This document shows positions 34,685 through 43,131 of a stretch of DNA of 64,000 nt, in pieces (position 1 is the first letter of the stretch; the number at the start of each line of letters is the position of its first letter). Under the pieces are notes generated by a model. That model searched no databases. It was not told the origin of the DNA and saw only the letters and a program-made list of their open reading frames with translations. Made by a program: the position numbers and the translations under genes. The stretch is taken from NCBI RefSeq assembly GCF_017908035.1, contig NZ_JAEQMU010000007.1, positions 62,001 to 126,000 on the forward strand, read 5' to 3'. This stretch comes from Sphingobacterium tabacisoli. Its GTDB lineage: Bacteria > Bacteroidota > Bacteroidia > Sphingobacteriales > Sphingobacteriaceae.

Positions 34685-36469
34685 TTAAAAGCAATATTTA
34701 TTCTCTTCAATCAATTTACGGGCAATACGTTGACGAGCATCTTTTACATTGAAAGGTTGTGCTTTTGTAAATCGACGTAGACCTACCAACATCATATTTA
34801 GCTCATCTCCTTCTCCAAAAGAATATAACGCTTCTTTTGCAGCTACATTCACTTTGTCTATAGCGGAGTACAGGTATACCCGCGCCATATCAGCCTGTAG
34901 GCTTGTAGCTTCTTCACCTTGGCTGTGGTACAGCTTTTCAGTTCTTAATAATACAGATTCCGCAACATATACGTAACCAATAATATCAGCTATATTCATC
35001 AGGATTTCCTGCTCTTTAGACAAAGACATCATCAACTTCTGAACCGCTGCACCCGCGACAAGCAATCCCGCCTTTTTTAGATTGGCGATAATTTTCTTCT
35101 CTGCTGCAAAAGGTGTGGTATCTTCCTCTCCAAAATCAGGGATAGCCATCAACTCACCAACTACAGCCTGTGCAGGCCCCATCAAATCCAACTCTCCCTT
35201 CATGGCACGCTTCAAAAGCATATCCACGACCAATAAACGGTTTACTTCATTCGTTCCTTCAAAAATACGGTTGATACGCGAGTCGCGATAAGCTCGTTCC
35301 ATCGGAGCTTCAGCAGAATAGCCCATTCCACCGTAGATCTGCACGCCCTCATCGACCACATAATCTAACATCTCGGAACACCACACTTTGATAATCGCAC
35401 ATTCGATTGCAAACTGCTCGACTGACTTCAGTTTAGCTTTTGCCTCTTCCATCCCCCCTGCAACCAGCGCATCATAAGCATCGTCAATATTTTGACCTGC
35501 CCGATAGGCGGCCGATTCCGTTGCAAACAGACGAATCGCTGATTCAGCCAATTTATAACGTATAGCACCAAATTTAGATATCGGCAAGTTGAACTGTACC
35601 CGTTCGTTAGCGTAATTGACAGCAGTAGAGATTACAGCACGAGCCGATCCAATAGTAGCCGCCCCCAACTTGATACGTCCTATATTCAGAATATTAACAG
35701 CAATCTTAAATCCGTTCTCCCGATCAGAAAGCATATTCTCTACAGGCACAGCACAGTCGTTGAAGAAAATCTGCCGTGTAGACGATCCCTTGATCCCTAA
35801 TTTATGTTCCTCAGGGTTCATCGTAATGCCACCAAAATCTTTCTCTACGATAAATGCGGTCAAGTTCTTATCTTCTCCAATCTTAGCAAATACAATATAG
35901 ATATCAGCAAATCCTCCATTAGTGATCCACATCTTCTGCCCATTAATTAAATAATGTGTCCCTTCTGGATTCAACTTTGCTGAGGTACGACCTGAATTAG
36001 CATCCGACCCCGAATTTGGTTCCGTCAGACAGTATGCTGCCTTCCATTCACCCGTTGCCAATTTTGGAATATATTTGGCCTTCTGCTCAGCATTACCATA
36101 GTATAAAATAGGAAGCGTACCGATTCCAGTATGCGCAGATAGTGCAACAGCAAAAGAAAATCCTCCGCCTACTGCATCAGCGACTAACATAGAGGTATTG
36201 AAGTTTTTACCAAAACCGCCATACTCTTCGGGGATTGACACACCTAGCATACCCAGCTCTCCAGCCTTATCCATCAGATTCTGCATTAAGCCTTCTTCCT
36301 GAGCATCGATTCTATCTAATTTATTCAAAACCTCTGTATCCAAAAAATCAAGACAGGTCTGACGAATCATCTTCGCTTCTTCATCAAATTCTTCTGGAAT
36401 GAAAACTTCGTTATAGGGTGTTTCCTTGATTACAAATTCTCCACCTTTGATTGCTATTTTATTTGTCAT
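34685..36469 (-). CDS. fadE: Acyl-CoA dehydrogenase (FadE of the fadNAE type)
   Basis: 594 residues, longer than the usual 380-residue enzymes because of a C-terminal extension of about 180 residues, as in Bacillus FadE. ACAD motifs are AYCLTEPNSGSDANSGRT (FAD/substrate site, about residues 140-157), ITNGGFADIYIVFAK, IYGGMGYSAEAPMER (about 390) and YRDSRINRIFEGTNEVNRLL. It carries out the first oxidation step of fatty-acid beta-oxidation, passing electrons to ETF. It is the last gene of the MarR-fadN-IVP-fadA-fadE operon. Confidence 0.94.
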   Translation of the reverse strand: MTNKIAIKGGEFVIKETPYNEVFIPEEFDEEAKMIRQTCLDFLDTEVLNKLDRIDAQEEGLMQNLMDKAGELGMLGVSIPEEYGGFGKNFNTSMLVADAVGGGFSFAVALSAHTGIGTLPILYYGNAEQKAKYIPKLATGEWKAAYCLTEPNSGSDANSGRTSAKLNPEGTHYLINGQKMWITNGGFADIYIVFAKIGEDKNLTAFIVEKDFGGITMNPEEHKLGIKGSSTRQIFFNDCAVPVENMLSDRENGFKIAVNILNIGRIKLGAATIGSARAVISTAVNYANERVQFNLPISKFGAIRYKLAESAIRLFATESAAYRAGQNIDDAYDALVAGGMEEAKAKLKSVEQFAIECAIIKVWCSEMLDYVVDEGVQIYGGMGYSAEAPMERAYRDSRINRIFEGTNEVNRLLVVDMLLKRAMKGELDLMGPAQAVVGELMAIPDFGEEDTTPFAAEKKIIANLKKAGLLVAGAAVQKLMMSLSKEQEILMNIADIIGYVYVAESVLLRTEKLYHSQGEEATSLQADMARVYLYSAIDKVNVAAKEALYSFGEGDELNMMLVGLRRFTKAQPFNVKDARQRIARKLIEENKYCF

Positions 36470-36494
36470 TTTATTAAAATTTGAGATTACTAAC

Positions 36495-37670
36495 CTAGTC
36501 CATCATTTCGAATATCCCAGCCGCACCTTGTCCTGTACCTACACACATCGTTACCATACCATATTTTTTACCGCGACGCTTCAACTCATTTAAAACCTGA
36601 ACAGTCAACTTCGCTCCGGTACACCCCAATGGGTGTCCCAAAGCAATAGCCCCACCATTGACATTGACCTTCTCTTCGTCCAGACCTAGCGTACGAATGA
36701 CAGCGAGTGATTGCGATGCAAAAGCCTCATTGAGTTCAATAAGATCAATATCTTCTTTTTTCAGTCCCGCCTGCGCCAGCGCTTTTGGAATAGCCTCAAT
36801 AGGACCGATTCCCATAATACGCGGAGGAACACCCGCAACTGCATAAGAGATTAACTTAGCAATAGGCTTCAATCCAAGTTCCTTCATTTTACGCTCAGAC
36901 ATCACTAGCACAAATGCAGCCCCATCAGAAGTCTGTGAAGAGTTCCCGGCAGTAACCATCCCGTCCGCTGCAAAAACAGGTCTTAGCTTGTTCAATGCCT
37001 CCATGGTCGTATCTGCACGAGGCCCCTCATCCGTATCTACTACATATTCACGTGTCGCCATTTTACCATCCTTCACGTAGTTCTCCTTTATAGTAATAGG
37101 TACTACGCCATCTTTAAGATGGCCGTTTTTAATAGCTTCGATCGCTTTCTGGTGCGATTTTAGGGCAAAAGCATCTTGATCTGCACGGGAAACATTATAC
37201 TCCTGCGCTACAGCTTCTGCCGTCAATCCCATTCCCCAGTACCAATCTGCATGATCTTTCGCTACTTTTGGATTAGGCACGATCTTCCATCCACCAAATG
37301 GCATACCCGACATCACCTCTGCTCCTCCAGCAATGATAACATCTGCCATTCCTGCCTTAATCTTCGCCGTCGCCGTCGCTATCGTATCCAGCCCGGAGGC
37401 ACAATAACGGTTGACCGTTACCCCCGGCACCTTATCGGTGTCTAAGCCCATTAGAGAAATAAAACGTCCCATATTCATCCCTTGCTCCGCTTCGGGCATC
37501 GCATTACCTACGATGACATCATCAATCTCTTCTTTATTCAAATTAGGAACCGAACCAACCAAGTGCTTAATCACCTCGGCGGCCAGATCATCCGCCCGCA
37601 TAAAACGAAAACCACCCCTAGGGGCCTTGCCAACGGCGGTACGGTATCCTGCTACAATGTATGCTTCCAT
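36495..37670 (-). CDS. fadA: Acetyl-CoA C-acyltransferase (3-ketoacyl-CoA thiolase)
   Basis: 391 residues, the normal thiolase size. Active-site Cys in VNRYCASGLDTIATA (about residue 89), second motif NEAFASQSLAVIRTLGL with NVNGGAIALGHPLGCTGA (His about 347), and the last catalytic Cys in YGMVTMCVGTGQGAAGIF (about 377). It cleaves 3-ketoacyl-CoA to acetyl-CoA plus a shortened acyl-CoA. It lies 25 bp before fadE; upstream, an IVP gene separates it from fadN. The order matches fadNAE. Confidence 0.95.
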   Translation of the reverse strand: MEAYIVAGYRTAVGKAPRGGFRFMRADDLAAEVIKHLVGSVPNLNKEEIDDVIVGNAMPEAEQGMNMGRFISLMGLDTDKVPGVTVNRYCASGLDTIATATAKIKAGMADVIIAGGAEVMSGMPFGGWKIVPNPKVAKDHADWYWGMGLTAEAVAQEYNVSRADQDAFALKSHQKAIEAIKNGHLKDGVVPITIKENYVKDGKMATREYVVDTDEGPRADTTMEALNKLRPVFAADGMVTAGNSSQTSDGAAFVLVMSERKMKELGLKPIAKLISYAVAGVPPRIMGIGPIEAIPKALAQAGLKKEDIDLIELNEAFASQSLAVIRTLGLDEEKVNVNGGAIALGHPLGCTGAKLTVQVLNELKRRGKKYGMVTMCVGTGQGAAGIFEMMD

Positions 37671-37678
37671 ATTTTTTT

Positions 37679-37710
37679 AGTATTAAGTAGTTAGATATTA
37701 GTATTTAGAT
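37679..37710. repeat. Left terminal inverted repeat of the IVP unit
   Basis: This stretch contains AGTATTAAGTAGTTAG (37679-37694), a 7-nt spacer and TATTTAGAT (37702-37710). It is an inverted copy of 38060-38084 (14/16 plus 9/9 matches). It covers the last codons and stop of the IVP gene. Confidence 0.75.
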
Positions 37711-38057
37711 TTCAGTTTCTGCTGAAAAGCGTAATTCATCTTCTGCAATTCCGCAATCTTACCTAACATCGCTTCTAAATTATCATCTAATAAGTAACCT
37801 AAGTTTTTTGATATGATTAACTGTGTTTCGACTTCATATGTAGACGCATGTGCTATCGCAAGAAATTGAACGAACTCTTTATCAGAATTACGGCCAGCTC
37901 CCTCAGCAATGTTGGAAGGGATCGATACCGCGGCACGATTGATTTGACTAATCAATCCAAAACGCTCCCTTTCAGGGAAGCAATCAGTTAGGTTATATAT
38001 TTCAGAAACCAGTTCGATTGCTTTTTGCCACAATTTCAATTCCTTATATTGATGCAT
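37698..38057 (-). CDS. Four-helix-bundle protein (23S rRNA intervening-sequence protein, IVP family)
   Basis: 119 residues. The IVP hallmarks are present: LKLWQKAIELVSEIYNLTDCFP near the start (helix 1), ERFGLISQINRAAVSIPSNIAEGAGR (about residues 31-56), and FLAIAHASTYEVETQLIIS (about 68-86). It forms a pentameric four-helix bundle; the biochemical role is unclear, though homologues sit in rRNA intervening sequences and diversity-generating retroelements. Its place inside a beta-oxidation operon is odd. Inverted repeats flank the gene, and the 3' repeat encodes the final SKY and stop, suggesting insertion as a unit. Confidence 0.92.
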   Translation of the reverse strand: MHQYKELKLWQKAIELVSEIYNLTDCFPERERFGLISQINRAAVSIPSNIAEGAGRNSDKEFVQFLAIAHASTYEVETQLIISKNLGYLLDDNLEAMLGKIAELQKMNYAFQQKLKSKY

Positions 38058-38059
38058 AC

Positions 38060-38084
38060 ATCTAAATACTAAGTACTAAATACT
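38060..38084. repeat. Right terminal inverted repeat of the IVP unit
   Basis: On the minus strand this reads AGTATTTAGTACTTAG followed by TATTTAGAT, just upstream of the IVP start codon at 38057. It mirrors the repeat at 37679-37710. Confidence 0.75.
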
Positions 38085-38090
38085 TTTAAT

Positions 38091-40517
38091 CTAATTCCGT
38101 AACGCCTTTCCTTTAGTCAACATATGCTGAATCCGTTCCAAGGTCTTTCTTTCGGCACAGAGTTCCAGAAATGCTTTACGTTCTAGATCGAGTAGATATT
38201 GTTCTGACACCTCCGTAGGTGCTGAAAGATCTCCGCCACACATCACCCAACCTAACTTTTCAGAGATTTTCTTATCATGATCCGAGATATAATTACCGGC
38301 GCGCATAGAAGAAGCCCCCACATAGACAATGCCCAGGCCTTGATTGCCGAGCACTTTGATATCCTGTCTTGGTGCAGGCTGTACATATCCAGCATCAGCC
38401 AATTCTATAGCTTTAGCTTTTGCATCAGCCAATAAACGTGCACGATTCATACTAATAGCATACTTACCTTTCTGCAGATAACCTAACTCAAAGGCTTCAA
38501 CAGCAGATGTAGATACTTTAGCCTGGCCTATGGTAAGGAATTTATCTTTCAGTGTGTTTTGGGTAATTTGATCGTCTTTAAATTCATCAGAAGCACGTAA
38601 GGCGAATTCTTTAGAGCCACCACCACCGGGAATCACTCCGACACCAAACTCGACCAATCCCATATAGGTCTCCGCGTGTAACTGCACAAAATCCGCATGC
38701 ATAGAGAACTCACAACCGCCACCTAAAGCCAATTGGAATGGAGCGACCACAACAGGTATCGCAGAATAACGAATACGCATCGAGGTATTTTGGAACATAC
38801 GTACCGCCATATTCAATTCGTCATAATCCTGCTCTACAGCCATCATGAAAATCATTCCAATATTCGCACCTGCTGAGAAATTTTTACCGTCATTGGAGAT
38901 AACCAATCCCCTGTAGTCTTTTTCAGCGATATCTATAGCCTTATTTATACCTTGTATTACATCCCCTCCAATGGTATTCATCTTCGTATGGAACTCACAG
39001 TTGATGATACCATCACCCAGATCGATGATAGATACTCCAGAGTTCTTCCATATGGTCTTCGTCTCACGGATGTGGTCTAGCACAATCAGCTCTTCAGCCC
39101 CAGGGATTACTTTGTACGATTTAGTATTGATATCATAATAATGACGTACACCATTCTCTACTTTATAGAACGATTCACAACCTGCCTCTAACATATCATG
39201 CACCCACTGCGCCACTTCACCACGTTGTCCCGGAAGTCGTTTTTCTTCCTTTTTAATCTTCTCTAACGTCTCCCGTACACCCAATGCATCCCATACTTCA
39301 AATGGACCGATCTCCCAACCAAAGCCAGCACGCATCGCATCATCGATACGGAAAAAATCGTCCGTAATCTCGGATACCCTATTCGAAACATACTCAAACA
39401 ATGGATAATGCATAGCACGGAATAATTCTCCCGCTTTATCCGTCCCTTGTTCATATATCTTCATCCGTTTGCGGATATCTTCCACCTGTTTGGTCGCTTC
39501 CAATGTAGCCGATTTTACTTTTGATTGAGGGCCGTACTCCAGTGTTTTAAGATCTAAAGACAATATTTCAGAAGCACCATCAGCTCCTCTTACCTTTTCA
39601 TAAAATCCTTTTTTCGTCTTTTCTCCCAACCACTTGTTAGTGACCATCTGCGTAATGAAACTAGGCAATGTAAATACCCCCTTCGCTTCATCGTTGGGTG
39701 CATTTTGATCCAAACCATTAGCCACATTGACCAAAGTATCCAATCCCACCACGTCTGCAGTACGGAAGGTCGCTGACTTTGGGTGTCCCATTGCCGGTCC
39801 GGTATATTTATCCACTTCTTCTACGGTCAACCCCAATTGATCAACAAGATGGGTCAATGCTAACATCGAGTACACACCGATCCGATTCCCAATAAAAGCT
39901 GGAGTGTCTTTACACAGCACCACTGTCTTACCCAACATTTTATCGCCATAATGAATAAGGAAATCCACGACCTCTTTATTCGTCTGAGGAGTAGGTATAA
40001 TCTCTAACAGCTGTAAATACCTAGGTGGGTTAAAAAAGTGAGTCCCACAAAAATGAGCAACAAAATCTGCCGAGCGTCCTTCTGTCATTAGATGGATAGG
40101 AATACCGGAGGTATTGGAAGTTATGAGCGTGCCCGCCTTCCGAAACTGCTCTACCTTATCAAAAACGGACTTCTTAATATCTAATCGTTCGACCACCACT
40201 TCAATAATCCAGTCGACCTGAGCAATCTTGGCCATATCATCGTCAAAATTGCCTGTAGTTATCCGCTTAGCAAAAGACTTGCTAAATAAAGGTGCTGGAT
40301 TAGACTTTATGGCCGTGTCAAGCGAAGTATTTACAATACGATTACGTACAGTTGGGTGATCGAGTGTCAGTCCTTTGGACTCTTCCGCAGGAAGTAATTC
40401 TTTGGGAGCGATATCCAATAGTAGGACCTCCACACCAATATTGGCAAAATGACAGGCTATTCGCGACCCCATCACGCCAGAGCCCAATACGGCTAACTTT
40501 TTAATGTTTCTATTCAT
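38091..40517 (-). CDS. fadN: 3-hydroxyacyl-CoA dehydrogenase/enoyl-CoA hydratase (FadN-type)
   Basis: 808 residues from the ATG at 40517; a TTG two codons earlier is less likely. The N-terminus is the NAD-binding dehydrogenase (KLAVLGSGVMGSRIACHFAN; CGTHFFNPPRYLQLLEII with the catalytic-region His; TPAFIGNRIG). A second 3HCDH_C-like region follows, and the hydratase domain is at the C-terminus (NDGKNFSAGANIGMIF, ALGGGCEFSMHADFV, EFGVGVIPGGGG). This order, dehydrogenase first, is that of Bacillus FadN and the reverse of E. coli FadB. It performs steps 2 and 3 of beta-oxidation. Confidence 0.93.
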   Translation of the reverse strand: MNRNIKKLAVLGSGVMGSRIACHFANIGVEVLLLDIAPKELLPAEESKGLTLDHPTVRNRIVNTSLDTAIKSNPAPLFSKSFAKRITTGNFDDDMAKIAQVDWIIEVVVERLDIKKSVFDKVEQFRKAGTLITSNTSGIPIHLMTEGRSADFVAHFCGTHFFNPPRYLQLLEIIPTPQTNKEVVDFLIHYGDKMLGKTVVLCKDTPAFIGNRIGVYSMLALTHLVDQLGLTVEEVDKYTGPAMGHPKSATFRTADVVGLDTLVNVANGLDQNAPNDEAKGVFTLPSFITQMVTNKWLGEKTKKGFYEKVRGADGASEILSLDLKTLEYGPQSKVKSATLEATKQVEDIRKRMKIYEQGTDKAGELFRAMHYPLFEYVSNRVSEITDDFFRIDDAMRAGFGWEIGPFEVWDALGVRETLEKIKKEEKRLPGQRGEVAQWVHDMLEAGCESFYKVENGVRHYYDINTKSYKVIPGAEELIVLDHIRETKTIWKNSGVSIIDLGDGIINCEFHTKMNTIGGDVIQGINKAIDIAEKDYRGLVISNDGKNFSAGANIGMIFMMAVEQDYDELNMAVRMFQNTSMRIRYSAIPVVVAPFQLALGGGCEFSMHADFVQLHAETYMGLVEFGVGVIPGGGGSKEFALRASDEFKDDQITQNTLKDKFLTIGQAKVSTSAVEAFELGYLQKGKYAISMNRARLLADAKAKAIELADAGYVQPAPRQDIKVLGNQGLGIVYVGASSMRAGNYISDHDKKISEKLGWVMCGGDLSAPTEVSEQYLLDLERKAFLELCAERKTLERIQHMLTKGKALRN

Positions 40518-40542
40518 CTGCAAATAATTTATTTCTTAATAG

Positions 40543-40638
40543 CCGCCAGCTAGCGGATCCAGATTATCTTCGATGAGCTCGCAGGCTCGGTTATTTTCAA
40601 TGGTGTTTGTGTTTTACAATCGTGGATATTTCATATGT
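40543..40638 (-). repeat. Intergenic repeat, copy 2 (two conserved blocks)
   Basis: On the minus strand, block A is ACATATGAAATATCCACG (40638-40621) and block B is TGGATCCGCTAGCTGGCGG (40561-40543), 17/19 identical to block B of copy 1 at 25705. The middle differs. It occupies most of the 127-bp gap between marR and fadN. Confidence 0.5.
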
Positions 40639-40644
40639 AATAAG

Positions 40645-41100
40645 CTATTCCGCTTCCACCATCACCATAGGCTCGGGCTCATAATCACTCGCTAGATCAT
40701 TTACCTTAGCCAGCATTTTGATCAACTGTACCCGCTCCTTCTCCGATAGCTGCGCTTCTAAATACTCATTAAACCCCCGTACCACATTTTTTGCCACTCT
40801 GCGCTTTTCTACGCCAAGAGGGGTTAGATAGACCTTCACGGACCGCTTATCTGTCGTACTCGTCTCCCGGTATATAAAACCAAGCCCTTCTAGGTTATTT
40901 AACACCCGAGATAGCGAAGTGGTTTTTACGCCGGTGGAATTTGCAATCTGGGAAACAGCGGTTCCCTCCTTGTGGATATTTATTAAAATATATCCTGCAG
41001 CCTGTGTAAAACCATGTTGTGAAGCAATATTATTATATTTGTTCGCAACAGTTTGCCAAGCCGCTTTTAAAAAATAGTCGATTGTATTATCTTGGTTCAT
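40645..41100 (-). CDS. MarR-family transcriptional regulator of the fad operon
   Basis: 151 residues. The winged helix is visible as TAVSQIANSTGVKTTSLSRV (about residues 50-69, recognition helix) followed by LNNLEGLGFIYRETSTTDKRSVKVYLT (wing with DxR). Dimerisation helices flank it, and the C-terminus is acidic. It heads the beta-oxidation operon, so it most likely represses it and responds to acyl-CoA or fatty acids. A perfect -33/-7 promoter and an inverted repeat over the transcription start lie just upstream. Confidence 0.92.
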   Translation of the reverse strand: MNQDNTIDYFLKAAWQTVANKYNNIASQHGFTQAAGYILINIHKEGTAVSQIANSTGVKTTSLSRVLNNLEGLGFIYRETSTTDKRSVKVYLTPLGVEKRRVAKNVVRGFNEYLEAQLSEKERVQLIKMLAKVNDLASDYEPEPMVMVEAE

Positions 41101-41121
41101 TGTTGATTATTGTGACCTACC

Positions 41122-41137
41122 TGCATTTTATTATGCA
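41122..41137. promoter_or_regulatory. Candidate MarR operator
   Basis: TGCAT (41122-41126) and ATGCA (41133-41137) form an inverted repeat with a 6-nt spacer. It covers the predicted transcription start, between the -7 element and the marR start codon, where a bound repressor would block initiation. Confidence 0.5.
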
Positions 41138-41144
41138 AGCATAA

Positions 41145-41175
41145 CAAATCTAACAGTTTAACTTGTATATTCCAA
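41145..41175 (-). promoter_or_regulatory. Promoter of the marR-fad operon
   Basis: On the minus strand a TTG (41175-41173) and TAGATTTG (41152-41145) are separated by exactly 20 bp, the best match to the Bacteroidota promoter in this window. Confidence 0.75.
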
Positions 41176-41273
41176 ATACTTACCCCAAAATATTTAAGCG
41201 AAAAACACATGGTTAAACATTAATTTTTTCCCTATCAGCGCGAGATAGATTCGAGAATACAAAGCATTTTATT

Positions 41274-41281
41274 TAGGTTTG
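41274..41281 (+). promoter_or_regulatory. -7 element of the 2OG-Fe(II) oxygenase gene
   Basis: TAGGTTTG, a full TAnnTTTG match, 23 bp before the ATG at 41305. No TTG stands at the -33 spacing. Confidence 0.55.
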
Positions 41282-41304
41282 TACTTGGTTAAAAACAAAG
41301 TAAT

Positions 41305-42267
41305 ATGGCATTAGTAAATATTCCGCGCCTAGACCTACTGCACTACACAGAAGGCAGTATCGATCAGCGTAAACAATTTGTACAAGACATTGGTAAGGCA
41401 TTTAATGAGACTGGATTTGTTACCATTGCAAATCACGGATTAAGCGAGGAGCTAATCGCTGAACTATACCAAACCGTCAAGGCGTTTTTTGACCTACCTC
41501 AGGAAACGAAGGATAAATATGAATTTCCCGAACTTGCAGGTCAGCGTGGCTATACCACAAAAGGAAGAGAAAAGGCTAAAGATTCCAAAACCCCGGATTT
41601 AAAAGAGTTTTGGCAGCGTGGACAGACTATCGTTGGAGAAGACTATTCTAAAACAGACTTTCCTGACAACCCATCCGTAGATGAGTTACCCCGTTTTGAC
41701 ATCGTAACTGGCGAGATTTACAAGAAACTAGAAAACGCAGGCCGCAATCTATTAAAAGCCATAGCGACCTACCTGGAGCTGGAAGAGAATTATTTCGAAA
41801 AGCATGTTATTAATGGAAATTCTATTCTTAGAGCCATTCATTACTTTCCAATCGAACAGCCAGAAGCCTTAGCTCCTGATGCGGTACGAGCTGGTGCACA
41901 TGAGGACATCAATCTAATCACCCTGTTGATAGGGGCATCTGCAGATGGATTAGAAGTTCTGACAAAAGATGGGGAATGGTTTCCTATTAAGGCTAAAGGA
42001 GAAGATATCGTTGTCAATGTTGGGGATATGTTACAACGACTAACGAACAACAAACTGAAGTCGACGACACATCGTGTAGTAAACCCACCAATCGAGTTGA
42101 TGAAGACTTCTCGTTATTCAGTACCGTTCTTCTTACATCCTAAGTCTCAAATGAGCCTTGCTTCATTGGATTCGTGTATAGACACAGCGCACCCTAAAGC
42201 ATACGAAGACTACACCGCGGGGCAATATCTGGACGAACGTTTACGTGAAATTGGATTGAAAATGTAA
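41305..42267 (+). CDS. 2-oxoglutarate/Fe(II)-dependent oxygenase, isopenicillin-N-synthase-like
   Basis: 320 residues. The DIOX_N region (about residues 5-110, FNETGFVTIANHGLSEEL) precedes the jelly-roll domain with iron ligands HED in AGAHEDINLITLL (His/Asp about 197-199) and the distal His in STTHRVVNPP (about 253). The 2OG-binding RYSVPFF lies about 268-274. These enzymes hydroxylate or oxidise small molecules; the substrate is unknown here. It is divergent from the marR-fad operon, with a 204-bp intergenic region, and ends at a bidirectional terminator. No NRPS genes are nearby, so a penicillin-type role is not suggested. Confidence 0.92.
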   Translation: MALVNIPRLDLLHYTEGSIDQRKQFVQDIGKAFNETGFVTIANHGLSEELIAELYQTVKAFFDLPQETKDKYEFPELAGQRGYTTKGREKAKDSKTPDLKEFWQRGQTIVGEDYSKTDFPDNPSVDELPRFDIVTGEIYKKLENAGRNLLKAIATYLELEENYFEKHVINGNSILRAIHYFPIEQPEALAPDAVRAGAHEDINLITLLIGASADGLEVLTKDGEWFPIKAKGEDIVVNVGDMLQRLTNNKLKSTTHRVVNPPIELMKTSRYSVPFFLHPKSQMSLASLDSCIDTAHPKAYEDYTAGQYLDERLREIGLKM

Positions 42268-42278
42268 TATCTATAAAT

Positions 42279-42315
42279 AAAAAAGGCCTGTTGTTTTTTA
42301 CAACAGGCCTTTTTT
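42279..42315. terminator. Bidirectional terminator after the oxygenase gene
   Basis: AAAAAAGGCCTGTTGT (42279-42294) pairs with ACAACAGGCCTTTTTT (42300-42315) around a short T-rich loop, a 16-bp perfect stem with U-runs both ways. Confidence 0.92.
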
Positions 42316-42334
42316 ATTTATAGACAGCTATACT

Positions 42335-43105
42335 TTAAAAGCTATAACCAAATCCAACATTAAGATAGATATTGTGCATACTGAAGTCAATAGATGAAAA
42401 ATCTTTTTCAAAAATATTATTGAAACCGTAAGTAACATCACTTAATAGTTTAAAATGTTTGTTCATTTTCCATTCAGCACCTAATTGCGTTCCCCATTGA
42501 AACTTGCGTACATTATCAGAAAAATCATAACCTGCTTGACTACCCTCTTCAAACGTAATCTTAGCCCCTGTTGGTGTATCTTGTCTCAAATAACCATCTG
42601 AGACATATCCATCAAACGTATTATCCAATAATGCTGAAAAATAGAGACCTCCATAAAGGTTCCAAGTATCCGCTAATTTGTAAACAGCTAATACAGGCGC
42701 AGTAAGGTAAGTATTTCTAACATTCGTTTCTACGCGACCGGTATAGTACCCCCTAACTTTAGAATTATCTTTAACAATTTCAGTAAGATAGTTCTTAACT
42801 TTAGCCTTCGTCTTCATTCCCTTTTCTTCAAAACGAAGCCCCACACGTACACCCCACTTTTTATCTAGCCATTTCGTAGCATTAGCCTCCAATCCAAATT
42901 TAAAGCCGGGATTAAAACTATCTATTTTACGGATGGTATTTGGGAAACCCAACGGAGCACTACCGCCAATACTAAAGTGAGCCTGCACCCCATAATCCAT
43001 GTTCGTATTAAAAAAATTTGTATTCTTATCTCCCGCACGCTCCTGTGCCTGTGCGCTAGTAACAACTGTAAAGAAAACTGCTACTATATATAATATTCTA
43101 TTCAT
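42335..43105 (-). CDS. Outer-membrane beta-barrel protein
   Basis: 256 residues. A signal peptide (about 1-20, ending TSAQAQ) precedes alternating hydrophobic strands typical of 8-10 stranded barrels (FGLEANATKWLDKKWGVRVG, WNLYGGLYFSALL, FQWGTQLGAEWKMN), ending in a terminal aromatic residue (VGFGYSF), the BAM signal. It resembles the porin/PorT-like small barrels of Bacteroidota. It lies 26 bp after a PCMD lipoprotein gene and probably shares its transcript. Cargo unknown. Confidence 0.82.
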   Translation of the reverse strand: MNRILYIVAVFFTVVTSAQAQERAGDKNTNFFNTNMDYGVQAHFSIGGSAPLGFPNTIRKIDSFNPGFKFGLEANATKWLDKKWGVRVGLRFEEKGMKTKAKVKNYLTEIVKDNSKVRGYYTGRVETNVRNTYLTAPVLAVYKLADTWNLYGGLYFSALLDNTFDGYVSDGYLRQDTPTGAKITFEEGSQAGYDFSDNVRKFQWGTQLGAEWKMNKHFKLLSDVTYGFNNIFEKDFSSIDFSMHNIYLNVGFGYSF

Positions 43106-43131
43106 TGAGAATCTTTTTACTGCGTTTATGA

